The notes beneath the pieces were generated by a model. It was not told the origin of the DNA. It did not search any database and was given only the letters and a program-made list of their open reading frames with translations. The translations under genes and the position numbers were made by a program. A stretch of DNA of 64,000 bases from Agromyces hippuratus (GTDB lineage Bacteria > Actinomycetota > Actinomycetes > Actinomycetales > Microbacteriaceae): contig NZ_JACCFI010000001.1 in NCBI RefSeq assembly GCF_013410355.1, positions 434,001-498,000 on the forward strand. The letters run 5' to 3'. Below are positions 8,491 through 15,925 of the stretch, piece after piece (the first letter of the stretch is position 1; each line of letters opens with the position of its first letter).

Positions 8491-9380
8491 GCGGGCGGGA
8501 CCGACTGCCGCCGGACCGACGGGCGCTGCGACGGCAGCTTCGCCCGCCGGAGGGAGGCGAGCACGGCCGGGCCGATCAGGGCGATGCCGATCACGGTCGT
8601 GACCGCGCGCACCGTGTCCCAGGTGAGCGTCGAGGTCACGAGCGAGTACAGCGCGAACGAGGCGAGGTTCTCGCCGAGCGGCGCCGCCCCGTCGTAGGAG
8701 ATGCCGGTTCCCGTGCCGACGGCGAAGGGCCAGAACCAGAGGTTCATGATGAGCCCGAACGCATAGGCGGCGATGACCCCGTACCCGGCGAGCATGGCGA
8801 TCTCGAGGGCGGTCGCGCGCCGCACGGCGGCCGTGGTCGCCGCCCGTGGGCGGATGGCCGGCAGCAGGCCGGCACCCGCGGCCACCCAGGCGCACGCGAA
8901 CATCTGGAACGGCGTCCACGGGCCGATGCCGCCCCAGAGCACCGACGACACGGCGATCGTGAGCATGCCGAGCAGGAACCCGAACCGTGCGCCGAACGCC
9001 CTGCCGGCGAGGATCAGCAGGACGAAGACCGCCTCGATGCCGCCCACTCCGGCACCCGCGATGCGGATGCCCGCACCGATCGCCGCGAGCACGCCGAGCA
9101 GCGCCACCGCCTTCGCCGAGTGCATCTGCCGATCGAGGGCGGCGAGCACGACGGCGATGACCGCCGGCAGCACCGCGAAGGCCACGAACGGCGCGGCACG
9201 CTGCGCATCGGCCGGAACCGCCGTGGCGACGAGCGGCCAGCCGAACGCGGCGAGGGCGAGGGTGCTGCCGGCGAGCAGCGCCACGGTGGTGACGAGCTCG
9301 CGACGTGAGGTGGCACGGTCTGCGCGCGCGCTGTCGTCGACCCCGACGTGCTGGTCGGTTCGCGGCCCCACGGCGGTCAT
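8487..9380 (-). CDS. ECF transporter S component (substrate-binding membrane protein)
   Basis: Integral membrane protein of 297 residues with about six hydrophobic helices and the GWPLVATAVP...WGGIGPWTPFQMFACAWVA pattern of ECF S components. It is the substrate-specific subunit that docks on the T-A-A' module encoded just upstream. Its ATG overlaps the stop of that gene (ATGA). The substrate is not directly readable. A DUF4430 lipoprotein in the operon and convergence with B12-dependent metH make cobalamin or a related corrinoid the best guess. Other vitamins remain possible. Confidence 0.8.
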   Translation of the reverse strand: MTAVGPRTDQHVGVDDSARADRATSRRELVTTVALLAGSTLALAAFGWPLVATAVPADAQRAAPFVAFAVLPAVIAVVLAALDRQMHSAKAVALLGVLAAIGAGIRIAGAGVGGIEAVFVLLILAGRAFGARFGFLLGMLTIAVSSVLWGGIGPWTPFQMFACAWVAAGAGLLPAIRPRAATTAAVRRATALEIAMLAGYGVIAAYAFGLIMNLWFWPFAVGTGTGISYDGAAPLGENLASFALYSLVTSTLTWDTVRAVTTVIGIALIGPAVLASLRRAKLPSQRPSVRRQSVPPA

Positions 9381-11344
9381 GCGATCACCTCCGCGGTCAC
9401 GAGCGGAGCCGGTGAGACCGCGCCCCGCTCGATCGTGAGCTCGCGGATCGCGAATCGAGCGGCGAACTCGCGGTCGTGCGTCGCGAACAGCACGGCCCGA
9501 CCGGCGCCGGCGACGGCGACGAGGGCGTCGCCCACGAGTCGCCGAGCCGCTGCGTCGAGCCCGCGGGCCGGCTCGTCGACGAGCAGCACGGCGGGCGAAG
9601 GGGCGAGCTGGATCGCGATCGCGAGGCACAGCCGCTCGCCCGCCGAGAGGTCGCGAGGATGCCGGAGGAGCAGGCCCTCGTCGAGCTCGCGGCCGAGCAG
9701 CGCCGCGAAGGCCTCTGCGGTCGGCGTCGCCGGCCGATTCCGGCGATCCGCCCGGTGGCACTCGGCGGCGACCGTCGTGCTGAAGAACAGGTCGTCGAAC
9801 TGCTCGGGCACGAGCGTGATCGCGCGGCGGCGCGCCGTCGGGTCGAGCGAGGCGACATCGATGCCGTCGATCAGCATTCGGCCCGCGGCATCCGGCACCG
9901 CCATCGCACCCAGCAGGCTGCTCTTGCCCGCGCCGTTCGCGCCGGTGACCGCGACGCGCTCGCCGGCGCGCATGGCGAACCGCGCATCGCGCACCGCGAG
10001 CGTGTCGCCGTGTCGGGCCTCGAGTCCCTGCACCGAGACGAGCGGATGCCGCGGCCCCGCCGCAGCCCGGTCGTCGCCGACGACTCGGCCAGCAGGTGCC
10101 GGGGGAGTCGTCGGTGTCGACGGTGCGAGTGCCGGGGCATCGCCGATCGTGACGCGCCCGTCGTCGATCTCGAGCCAGACATCGGCGACGCCTCGCCACT
10201 CCGCGGTCCGATGATCGGCGACGACGACGCAGGCGCCCGACTCGTGCGCGACCCGGTCGAGCACCGCGCACACGACTCGTCGCGCCGCCGTGTCGAGCTC
10301 GGCGAGCGGCTCGTCGACGAGCAGCAGGGCCGGGAGCGAGACGAGGGCCGCGGCGATCGCGACGAGCGTCGCCTCACCGGCGGAGAGCGCGATGACCGGC
10401 CGCTCGAGCAGTCGGGCGATCCCGAGTTCATCGGCAGTCTGCTGCACCCGCTCGGCGATGAGCGTGGCGTCGAGGCCCCGCGTGGTGAGCGCGAAGCCGA
10501 TCTCGTCGCGCACCGTCTCGGCCACGAACGACCGTCGCACCTGCTGGGCGACGACGCCGACGAAGCCGGCCGTCTCACGCGGCGTGAACCGGCGCCGATC
10601 GAGCCCGCCGATCTCGATGCGCCCGCCCTGCACGCCGCCCTCGAAATGCTGGAAGAGGCCGCTCATCGCGTCGAGCAGGCTCGACTTGCCCGCGCCCGTC
10701 GCGCCCGACACGATCGTCAGGCTGCCCGGGGCGAGTTCGAGATCGACGTCGTCGAGGCGCCAGACGCCGCCCTGGTCGAGCGAGGCCGCAGTGCACCGCA
10801 CGGGCCGTTCGGCGTCGGCGGTCGGTCGAGCGGATGCCGCGAACCCGCGCACCTCCATCGAGGCGGCGAGTGCGAGGGCCCGTTCGACCGTGTGCTCGAA
10901 CACCGGCACGAGGAGGGCCGAAGGCCCGCGCTCACCGCGAAGGGCGGCGGCCCGACGCATCCGTCGCACCGAATGGGCGAGCGCCGGAGCGGTGGCCCAG
11001 GCGATGACGAGCGCGCGCGAGACGGCGCGGATCGGGCCACGGGTCGCACCGAGCACGAAGAGGCGTTGCACGTCGATGAACGCGTTCAGCACGCCGAAGG
11101 CGAGGATGACCGCCGCGAACGGCAGCGCGCTGACCGCGGCGTTCCAGATGCCGCCGCTCGTGACGGGTCCGAAGAGCGCGATGTGCGCGAACGGGCCCTC
11201 GAGCGGCACTCGCGGCAGGTCGAGGAGCACCATTCCGCCACCGGATGCCCCGCCGAACACCAGGCGGTAGGCGACGCGCGACACGACGAACACCGCCGCG
11301 ACGATCGCCGCCGCGCGCAGTGGAGCCGCGCGGAACCGCATCAT
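9377..11344 (-). CDS. Fused ECF transporter: T component plus two ATPase domains
   Basis: One 655-residue polypeptide joins three parts normally encoded separately. Residues 1 to about 190 are an EcfT-like membrane domain that ends in coupling-helix-like motifs (RRAAALRGERG, AASMEVRGF). It is followed by two ABC ATPase domains, each with a Walker A (SGATGAGKSS and TGANGAGKSS), a degenerate signature (LSAGEA and LSAGERL) and a Walker B (LLLVDEPLAELD and VLLVDEPARGLD). Start and stop overlap the neighbouring genes by 4 bp on each side, which implies tight coupling. It energises import by the S component. Fused A1-A2 proteins are common, but T-A1-A2 in one chain is less so. Confidence 0.9.
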   Translation of the reverse strand: MMRFRAAPLRAAAIVAAVFVVSRVAYRLVFGGASGGGMVLLDLPRVPLEGPFAHIALFGPVTSGGIWNAAVSALPFAAVILAFGVLNAFIDVQRLFVLGATRGPIRAVSRALVIAWATAPALAHSVRRMRRAAALRGERGPSALLVPVFEHTVERALALAASMEVRGFAASARPTADAERPVRCTAASLDQGGVWRLDDVDLELAPGSLTIVSGATGAGKSSLLDAMSGLFQHFEGGVQGGRIEIGGLDRRRFTPRETAGFVGVVAQQVRRSFVAETVRDEIGFALTTRGLDATLIAERVQQTADELGIARLLERPVIALSAGEATLVAIAAALVSLPALLLVDEPLAELDTAARRVVCAVLDRVAHESGACVVVADHRTAEWRGVADVWLEIDDGRVTIGDAPALAPSTPTTPPAPAGRVVGDDRAAAGPRHPLVSVQGLEARHGDTLAVRDARFAMRAGERVAVTGANGAGKSSLLGAMAVPDAAGRMLIDGIDVASLDPTARRRAITLVPEQFDDLFFSTTVAAECHRADRRNRPATPTAEAFAALLGRELDEGLLLRHPRDLSAGERLCLAIAIQLAPSPAVLLVDEPARGLDAAARRLVGDALVAVAGAGRAVLFATHDREFAARFAIRELTIERGAVSPAPLVTAEVIA

Positions 11345-11874
11345 CCGGCCGGCGTCGGAGTCTCCGTGCCGGTCGTGTAGACGAGGCCGACGCTCTGGCC
11401 GGGCTCGAGCTGCAGCGTGCCGAGGCCCTCCTGCGCGTACTCCCATTCGGCCTCGGCCGAGGGCTTCACCCAGAGCGCCCAATAGGCGTAGGCGGGCGGC
11501 ATCGACTGGCAGGACTCGACGAACGAGGACTCGCCCGCGACCTCGACGGTCTCATCGGGCCCGGGCCGCTCGTCGACCCGGCAGACGATCTGGTCGCCCC
11601 ACTCGACCGAACCCTCGGTCGTGACGCCGGCCTCATCGAGCGCCGCCGTCGCGGCGATCGCGGAGCCGGTGTCGACGCAGTCCGACGCACCCTCGCCCCC
11701 GAGCGTGCCGAAGTCGACGATCACGCCGATGCCGTCGCATTCGGCCCCGGCCTCGGTGCTCGCCTCGGCGCTCGCTGCGGCGGTCGGATCGGCGGTCGGA
11801 GCCGGAGTCGCGGCGGCGCAGCCGCTCAACGCGAGCGGACCGACGAGGAGCAGGGAGAGGAGGGGGGATCGCAC
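11341..11874 (-). CDS. DUF4430-like lipoprotein of the ECF operon
   Basis: Exported lipoprotein with a signal peptide ending in the lipobox LSGC, then a low-complexity Ala/Thr/Pro linker and a small domain (VIVDFGTL...YWALWVKP...GLGTLQLEPGQSVGLVYT). That domain matches the DUF4430/transcobalamin C-terminal-like pattern. It probably captures or presents substrate to the S component outside the membrane. The frame can start at GTG 11883. I prefer GTG 11874, because a TAGGGT hexamer (11882-11887) ends 7 nt before it and the resulting N-terminus is an ideal signal peptide. It is the first gene of the operon. Confidence 0.75.
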   Translation of the reverse strand: MRSPLLSLLLVGPLALSGCAAATPAPTADPTAAASAEASTEAGAECDGIGVIVDFGTLGGEGASDCVDTGSAIAATAALDEAGVTTEGSVEWGDQIVCRVDERPGPDETVEVAGESSFVESCQSMPPAYAYWALWVKPSAEAEWEYAQEGLGTLQLEPGQSVGLVYTTGTETPTPAG

Positions 11875-11940
11875 GTCGACCACCCTACCGACGCGCGGTT
11901 CCGCACCGTCGCGGCGTGAAACAACCCGACATGTACGAAC

Positions 11941-11954
11941 GTGACGCCCGTCAC
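11941..11954. promoter_or_regulatory. CRP/GlxR-like palindrome
   Basis: GTGACGCCCGTCAC fits the GTGA-N6-TCAC core of actinobacterial CRP/GlxR sites. It lies 8 bp upstream of a putative -35 (TTGCCA, 11962-11967) of the transglycosylase-like gene at 12087, an activator-type position. Known CRP/GlxR control of resuscitation-promoting factor genes in mycobacteria and corynebacteria makes this plausible. Binding is not shown. Confidence 0.45.
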
Positions 11955-11961
11955 GAAGGGC

Positions 11962-11992
11962 TTGCCAAACCGAGGATCCCTTCGGTTAGTCT
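11962..11992 (+). promoter_or_regulatory. Promoter with dyad in the spacer, for gene at 12087
   Basis: TTGCCA (11962-11967) and TAGTCT (11987-11992) look like -35 and -10 elements with a long 19-nt spacer. The spacer carries a perfect dyad AACCGA-N8-TCGGTT (11968-11987), which could be an operator or a way to shorten the effective spacing. The message would have a leader of about 90 nt. Confidence 0.4.
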
Positions 11993-12086
11993 GTGCGGAT
12001 TGGCAACTTCCGCGGGCGGAGGGCGCTCGCGGATCGTCGCACGGTGAGGATCGGCCGTCGGGTCGAGCCTCCGCTGGGGGAGAAGC

Positions 12087-13016
12087 ATGAGCGAAGCGTC
12101 CGGAGTCTCGACCACCGCACGGCCCACGACGGGCGGATCGACCGGACCAGGAACCCCACGCAGACGCACACGACCAGCGCGCTGGCGCGCCATGGCCTCA
12201 GGAGCCTCCGTGATCGCACTGGCCGCAGTGGCGGGCACCGGCGTCATCACGAACGACACCGTCGCTGAACGTGCAGCGCAGGAGGCGGAGCAGATCGCCG
12301 CGACGGCGCAGCTCTCCGCGGCGACCGATCTCGACGCGAGCCAGCTGGGCACCCACGAGGGCATCCTCACGGCGCGGGCCGCGCAGGATGCGGTCGATGC
12401 GCTGCACTCGGCGGAGGCCGTGATCGCGGCAGCCGACGGCAAGTCGGATGCCTCGGACCTCGAGGCATCCGTCGCCGCGCTGCAGTCGTACGAGCTCCTC
12501 GCCCCCGAGCGGGTCTTCGAGCTCGCCGATGCGGCTCGCGCCCACGCGGTCACCGTGCAGGCCGCGGTCGTCGAGTTCGATCGCGTCGCGGCCGAGCAGG
12601 CCGCGGCCGAGCGGGCGGCAGCGGAGCGGGCGGCCGCCGAACGCGCGGCGGCCGAGCGCGACGCCGCGACGCCGCCGGCGAGCAGCGGACCCGGGCCGGC
12701 GGCGCCCGCGAACCCGAGCGAGGCGCAGGTCATCGCCCGCGACATGATGGCTGCCCGCCATGGCTGGGGCGCCGACCAGTTCGGCTGCCTCGTCGAACTC
12801 TGGAACCGGGAATCCGGCTGGAACGTCACGGCAGGCAGTCCGGACGGCGCCTACGGGATTCCGCAGGCCCTGCCCGGCAGCAAGATGGCGTCGGCGGGCG
12901 CGGACTGGCAGACGAGCGCGGCCACGCAGATCAGTTGGGGACTCGGCTACGTGGCGGGGAGATACGGCACGCCGTGCGGTGCATGGGCCCATTTCCAGGC
13001 GAACAACTGGTACTGA
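12087..13016 (+). CDS. Exported transglycosylase/Apf-like wall protein, paralogue 1
   Basis: Secreted or anchored protein of 309 residues: a basic N-terminus, a hydrophobic segment at about 38-55, an Ala-rich helical middle with AERAA repeats at about 172-192, and a C-terminal lysozyme-like domain typical of 'aggregation-promoting factor C-terminal-like' proteins. That domain reads GWGADQFGCLVELWNRESGWN with candidate catalytic Glu242, then GIPQALPGSKM, and ends in NNWY. It probably cleaves or binds peptidoglycan. The ATG is preceded by GGGGGAG. The gene is adjacent to paralogue 2, with paralogue 3 at 26495. Confidence 0.8.
   Translation: MSEASGVSTTARPTTGGSTGPGTPRRRTRPARWRAMASGASVIALAAVAGTGVITNDTVAERAAQEAEQIAATAQLSAATDLDASQLGTHEGILTARAAQDAVDALHSAEAVIAAADGKSDASDLEASVAALQSYELLAPERVFELADAARAHAVTVQAAVVEFDRVAAEQAAAERAAAERAAAERAAAERDAATPPASSGPGPAAPANPSEAQVIARDMMAARHGWGADQFGCLVELWNRESGWNVTAGSPDGAYGIPQALPGSKMASAGADWQTSAATQISWGLGYVAGRYGTPCGAWAHFQANNWY
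12599..12663 (+). repeat. Coding AERAA repeat
   Basis: Near-identical 15-bp units (gccgagcgggcggcagcggag-type) encode four tandem AAERA repeats in the linker before the catalytic domain. This looks like ordinary slippage-derived linker growth. Confidence 0.6.
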
Positions 13017-13078
13017 TCCCATCGTCTGGGGCCTACAACAGCGTTCGGAACCCGTCCTCGGTTCGGATGACTTTCACA

Positions 13079-13129
13079 GGCGAAGCTGAGGTTCTGTCCA
13101 GAAGGCCTCGGCAGACTGGCCACTTCGCC
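13079..13129 (+). ncRNA. Structured leader before paralogue 2
   Basis: The region before the second wall-protein gene can fold as a closed domain. GGCGAAG (13079-13085) pairs with CTTCGCC (13123-13129). Inside are a TTCT/AGAA hairpin and a CTG-AGG/CCT-CAG helix with a bulge. It lies in a 190-bp gap with no gene. It does not match the c-di-AMP riboswitch consensus that I can recall for such genes. An attenuator, cis-regulatory RNA or chance folding are all possible. Confidence 0.35.
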
Positions 13130-13206
13130 CGGGCGCCCCCGCTCGTGGAACGTCGACCAAGGGTCATCCAGCGCACTGCGTCACGGCGACCCGCCTTGTG
13201 AAAGTC

Positions 13207-14130
13207 ATGCAGAACCAGTCATCCTCTTCTGAAAACAGCCAGTCCGAAGCCCGCGAGACCGAGGAGCTCCGCCCCCGGTCCCGCCGCAACCGCCCCCTCT
13301 GGAGGAGCGGACCGATGCTCGCGGCCGGAGCCGTCGTCGCCGTCGGCGCAATGGTCGGCACGGGATTCGCCGTGCAGTCCGCCGTCGCCGCGACGAACGA
13401 CAGCATCGCGCAGACCGACGCGCTGCGCGACGCCGCGAACCTCGATGTGGAGCAGCTCGGCTCGCATGCCGGCATCCTCGAGGCGCGGGCCGTGAAGGCC
13501 GCGAACGACACCATCGCCGCGGCCAACGACACGATCGCGGCGGCGAAGGGCAAGGCCGACGCCACGGAGCTCGCCTCGTCGGTCGCGGCGCTCGGCAACT
13601 ACCGGCTCCTCGCCCCCGAGCGAGTGTTCGAGCTCGCCGATCGCACGGAAGCCCACGCGGCGCCGGTGCAGGCGGCCGTCGCGAAGGCCGACAAGATCGC
13701 AGCCGAGAAGAAGGCGGCTGCCGCTGCTGCCGCCGCTGCCGCTGCTGCTGCCGCTGCCGAGGCGGAGGCCGAGTCCGAGTCGTCGGGGTCCTCGACCGGC
13801 TCGCGCCCCAGCGGCCCTGCGAACCCGAGCGGCGCCCAGGCGATCGCGCGCGACCTCATGGCCGCGCAGTACGGGTGGGGTGCCGACCAGTTCGGCTGCC
13901 TCGTCTCGCTCTGGGACCGCGAGTCCGGCTGGAACGTCTACGCCGAGAACTCCTCGAGCGGTGCCTACGGCATTCCGCAGGCCCTGCCCGGTAGCAAGAT
14001 GGGCACGGCCGGCAGCGACTGGCAGACCAACCCCGCCACGCAGATCACCTGGGGCCTCGGGTACATCGCGGGCCGCTACGGCACGCCGTGCGGCGCGTGG
14101 GACCACTCGGAGTCCGCCGGCTGGTACTGA
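13207..14130 (+). CDS. Exported transglycosylase/Apf-like wall protein, paralogue 2
   Basis: Paralogue of the preceding gene, 307 residues from ATG 13207 (an in-frame GTG at 13198 is an alternative; neither has a clear ribosome-binding site). Layout: a Ser-rich and Arg-rich N-terminus, a hydrophobic segment MLAAGAVVAVGAMVGTGFAV, helical DTIAAANDTIAAAKGKADA repeats, a poly-Ala/Glu/Ser linker, then the conserved GWGADQFGCLVSLWDRESGWN domain with Glu239 and terminal GWY. It shares LAPERVFELAD with paralogue 1, so the pair arose by duplication. A strong hairpin follows. Confidence 0.8.
   Translation: MQNQSSSSENSQSEARETEELRPRSRRNRPLWRSGPMLAAGAVVAVGAMVGTGFAVQSAVAATNDSIAQTDALRDAANLDVEQLGSHAGILEARAVKAANDTIAAANDTIAAAKGKADATELASSVAALGNYRLLAPERVFELADRTEAHAAPVQAAVAKADKIAAEKKAAAAAAAAAAAAAAAEAEAESESSGSSTGSRPSGPANPSGAQAIARDLMAAQYGWGADQFGCLVSLWDRESGWNVYAENSSSGAYGIPQALPGSKMGTAGSDWQTNPATQITWGLGYIAGRYGTPCGAWDHSESAGWY
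13709..13761 (+). repeat. GCT/GCC poly-alanine microsatellite in coding sequence
   Basis: About 15 consecutive Ala codons alternate gct and gcc, a slippage-prone tract that lengthens or shortens the linker of paralogue 2 in frame. It is coding, so loss of one unit would not shift the frame. Confidence 0.7.
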
Positions 14131-14144
14131 TCCGAACGGATGAT

Positions 14145-14191
14145 CGAACGGCGGCGACGCCGGGCTGCGCGCCCGACGTCGCCGCCGTTCG
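14145..14191. terminator. Long terminator hairpin after paralogue 2
   Basis: A perfect 15-bp stem (14145-14159 with 14177-14191) encloses a second 5-bp stem CGGGC/GCCCG. It starts 14 nt after the stop. No U-tract. Confidence 0.7.
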
Positions 14192-14265
14192 GCATTGCAG
14201 CCCGATTCGGCGGCATCGGCGTGGGTCGTCGGCCGGCGGCATCCGCGGCTCGATAGCCTGACGGC

Positions 14266-15327
14266 ATGAGCGAGCACGGGGGAGACGGTCCGAACGCCGC
14301 GAAGCCGGGCGCGTTCGCCGGAATCATCGCGTTCGGCACCCGCGTCACGGCGTGGGCCCTGGAGCTGAAGCCCGCCCGGGCGTTCCTCCTCTACCTCGAA
14401 CGCCACGGTGCGATGCTGGCCGACAGCGTGACGTACCGGGTGCTCTTCTCGATCTTCGCGGGCGTCTTCCTCGGCTTCGCGATCGCGGGCATCTGGCTCT
14501 CGGGCAATCCAGACGCGCTCGCCGCGCTCGTGGAGACGGTCGATGCCGCGATTCCCGGTCTCTTCGGCGAGGGCGGGTTGATCGCGCCGGGCGACCTCGT
14601 GCAGCCGCTGACGCTCAGCATCGCCGGCATCCTCGCCCTCGTGGGGCTCATCGGGGCCGCGATCGGTGCGATCGGGTCGCTCCGCACCGCCTTCCGCCGC
14701 CTCGGCTCGCAGCCCGACGACCAGACCTTCTTCGTCTGGGTCATGCTCCGGGACCTCCTCCTCGCGATCGGGTTCGGCGCCGCGTTCGCTGCGGCCGCGA
14801 CCGTCACGGTCTTCAGCACCACCGCGCTCGGCACCATGCTGGGCTGGCTCGGCATCGAGAGTCGCGATGCGGTCCTCGACGCCTCCTCCCGGGTCGTCAC
14901 CGTCGCGGTGACGTTCGTGATCGACGCGCTCCTCATCGCGATCATGTTCCGCGTGCTCTCCGGCATGCGCCCGAGCGCCCGCTCGCTCTGGAGCGGGGCG
15001 CTGCTCGGGGCCGTGGGCCTCTCCGTGCTGCAGCTGCTCTCCGGCCTCTTCGTCGGCGGGGCGACCAGCAATCCGCTGCTCGCCTCGTTCGGGTCGCTCA
15101 TCGCCCTGCTCATCTGGCTGAACCTCTCGAGCCAGGTCATCCTCATCGCCGCCGCCTACATCGTGACCGGCGTCGACGACGAGCACGACCGCGTGAGCGC
15201 GCGGTACGGCGCCCCGACGCTGGCGATCCGCCGCATGCAGCGCGCGGAGCGCCGGGCGACCGATGCCGCGGCCGAACTCGTCGCCGCACGCGAGGCCGTC
15301 GAGCAGGAGCGCGCGGGCGGTTCGTGA
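14266..15327 (+). CDS. YihY/BrkB-family membrane protein
   Basis: Polytopic inner-membrane protein of 353 residues with about six helices and the YihY signature region (SVTYRVLFSIFAGVFLGF, then LIWLNLSSQVILIAAAYIV near the end). The C-terminus is a charged coiled-coil-like tail. Members are often annotated as ribonuclease BN homologues, but that link is historical. The transport or structural role is unknown. The start ATG follows TAGCCT by 6 nt with no Shine-Dalgarno sequence, so transcription is probably leaderless. Confidence 0.88.
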   Translation: MSEHGGDGPNAAKPGAFAGIIAFGTRVTAWALELKPARAFLLYLERHGAMLADSVTYRVLFSIFAGVFLGFAIAGIWLSGNPDALAALVETVDAAIPGLFGEGGLIAPGDLVQPLTLSIAGILALVGLIGAAIGAIGSLRTAFRRLGSQPDDQTFFVWVMLRDLLLAIGFGAAFAAAATVTVFSTTALGTMLGWLGIESRDAVLDASSRVVTVAVTFVIDALLIAIMFRVLSGMRPSARSLWSGALLGAVGLSVLQLLSGLFVGGATSNPLLASFGSLIALLIWLNLSSQVILIAAAYIVTGVDDEHDRVSARYGAPTLAIRRMQRAERRATDAAAELVAAREAVEQERAGGS

Positions 15328-15358
15328 CGTTGAGCGGTCTGGCCGACACAATGGGTGG

Positions 15359-15865
15359 ATGCCGACCGTGCTGCAGCTCGTCCGTGCCGTGGTGTCGCCG
15401 CTGACCCGCACGCGACTCTTCCGTTGGTGCGCCCCGCGCGCGCTTCCGCCGATCGAGCGCGCGATCGCCGCGGTCTCGGGCGGGCGGGTGCAACTCAGCG
15501 CACTGCTCGTGCCGTCGCTCGTGCTGCACACCACCGGCGCGAAGTCGGGTGAGCCCCGCGACTCCGCGCTCATGTACACGCCCGACGGGCAGGGCCGCGC
15601 GATCGTCGCCGGCACGAGCTTCGCCCGTGACCGTCATCCCGGGTGGACCTACAACCTGATCGCGCACCCCGACGCCGCGATCACGGTGCGAGGCAAGCGG
15701 ATGCCGGTGCGCGCGAGTCGCATCGCCGATGACGAACGCGACGCCGCATGGGAGCGCATCGAGGCGCAGTGGCCCGGGTACCGCGCGTACGAGCGGGAGT
15801 CGGGCAGGGTCGTGCGGCTCTTCCGCCTGCAGCCCGTCGCCGACGTGCATCACGAGTCGATGTGA
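15359..15865 (+). CDS. Deazaflavin(F420)-dependent nitroreductase-family protein
   Basis: Protein of 168 residues related to the Ddn-type split-barrel family: LVLHTTGAKSGEPRDSALMY followed by a strand-rich GWTYNLIAHPDAAITVRGKR core, the typical nucleotide/F420-binding signature. The physiological substrate is unknown. Whether this organism makes F420 cannot be told from the window. The start is the ATG at the end of the YihY gene's short downstream gap. Confidence 0.85.
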   Translation: MPTVLQLVRAVVSPLTRTRLFRWCAPRALPPIERAIAAVSGGRVQLSALLVPSLVLHTTGAKSGEPRDSALMYTPDGQGRAIVAGTSFARDRHPGWTYNLIAHPDAAITVRGKRMPVRASRIADDERDAAWERIEAQWPGYRAYERESGRVVRLFRLQPVADVHHESM

Positions 15866-15925
15866 CGCGTTGAGGGAGCCGCGCGAACGCAGGACGCGCT
15901 CAGCGCCACGCCGTACGCTGGGCAT

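Noticed and set aside
11875..12086. c-di-AMP (ydaO) riboswitch before the wall-protein gene, or B12 riboswitch before the ECF operon
   Set aside because: The conserved elements I can recall for either class were not found. The ECF operon start is also compatible with a leaderless message.
13709..13761. Phase-variable microsatellite in the poly-Ala tract
   Set aside because: The repeat unit is a codon, so length changes stay in frame and would not switch the gene on and off.
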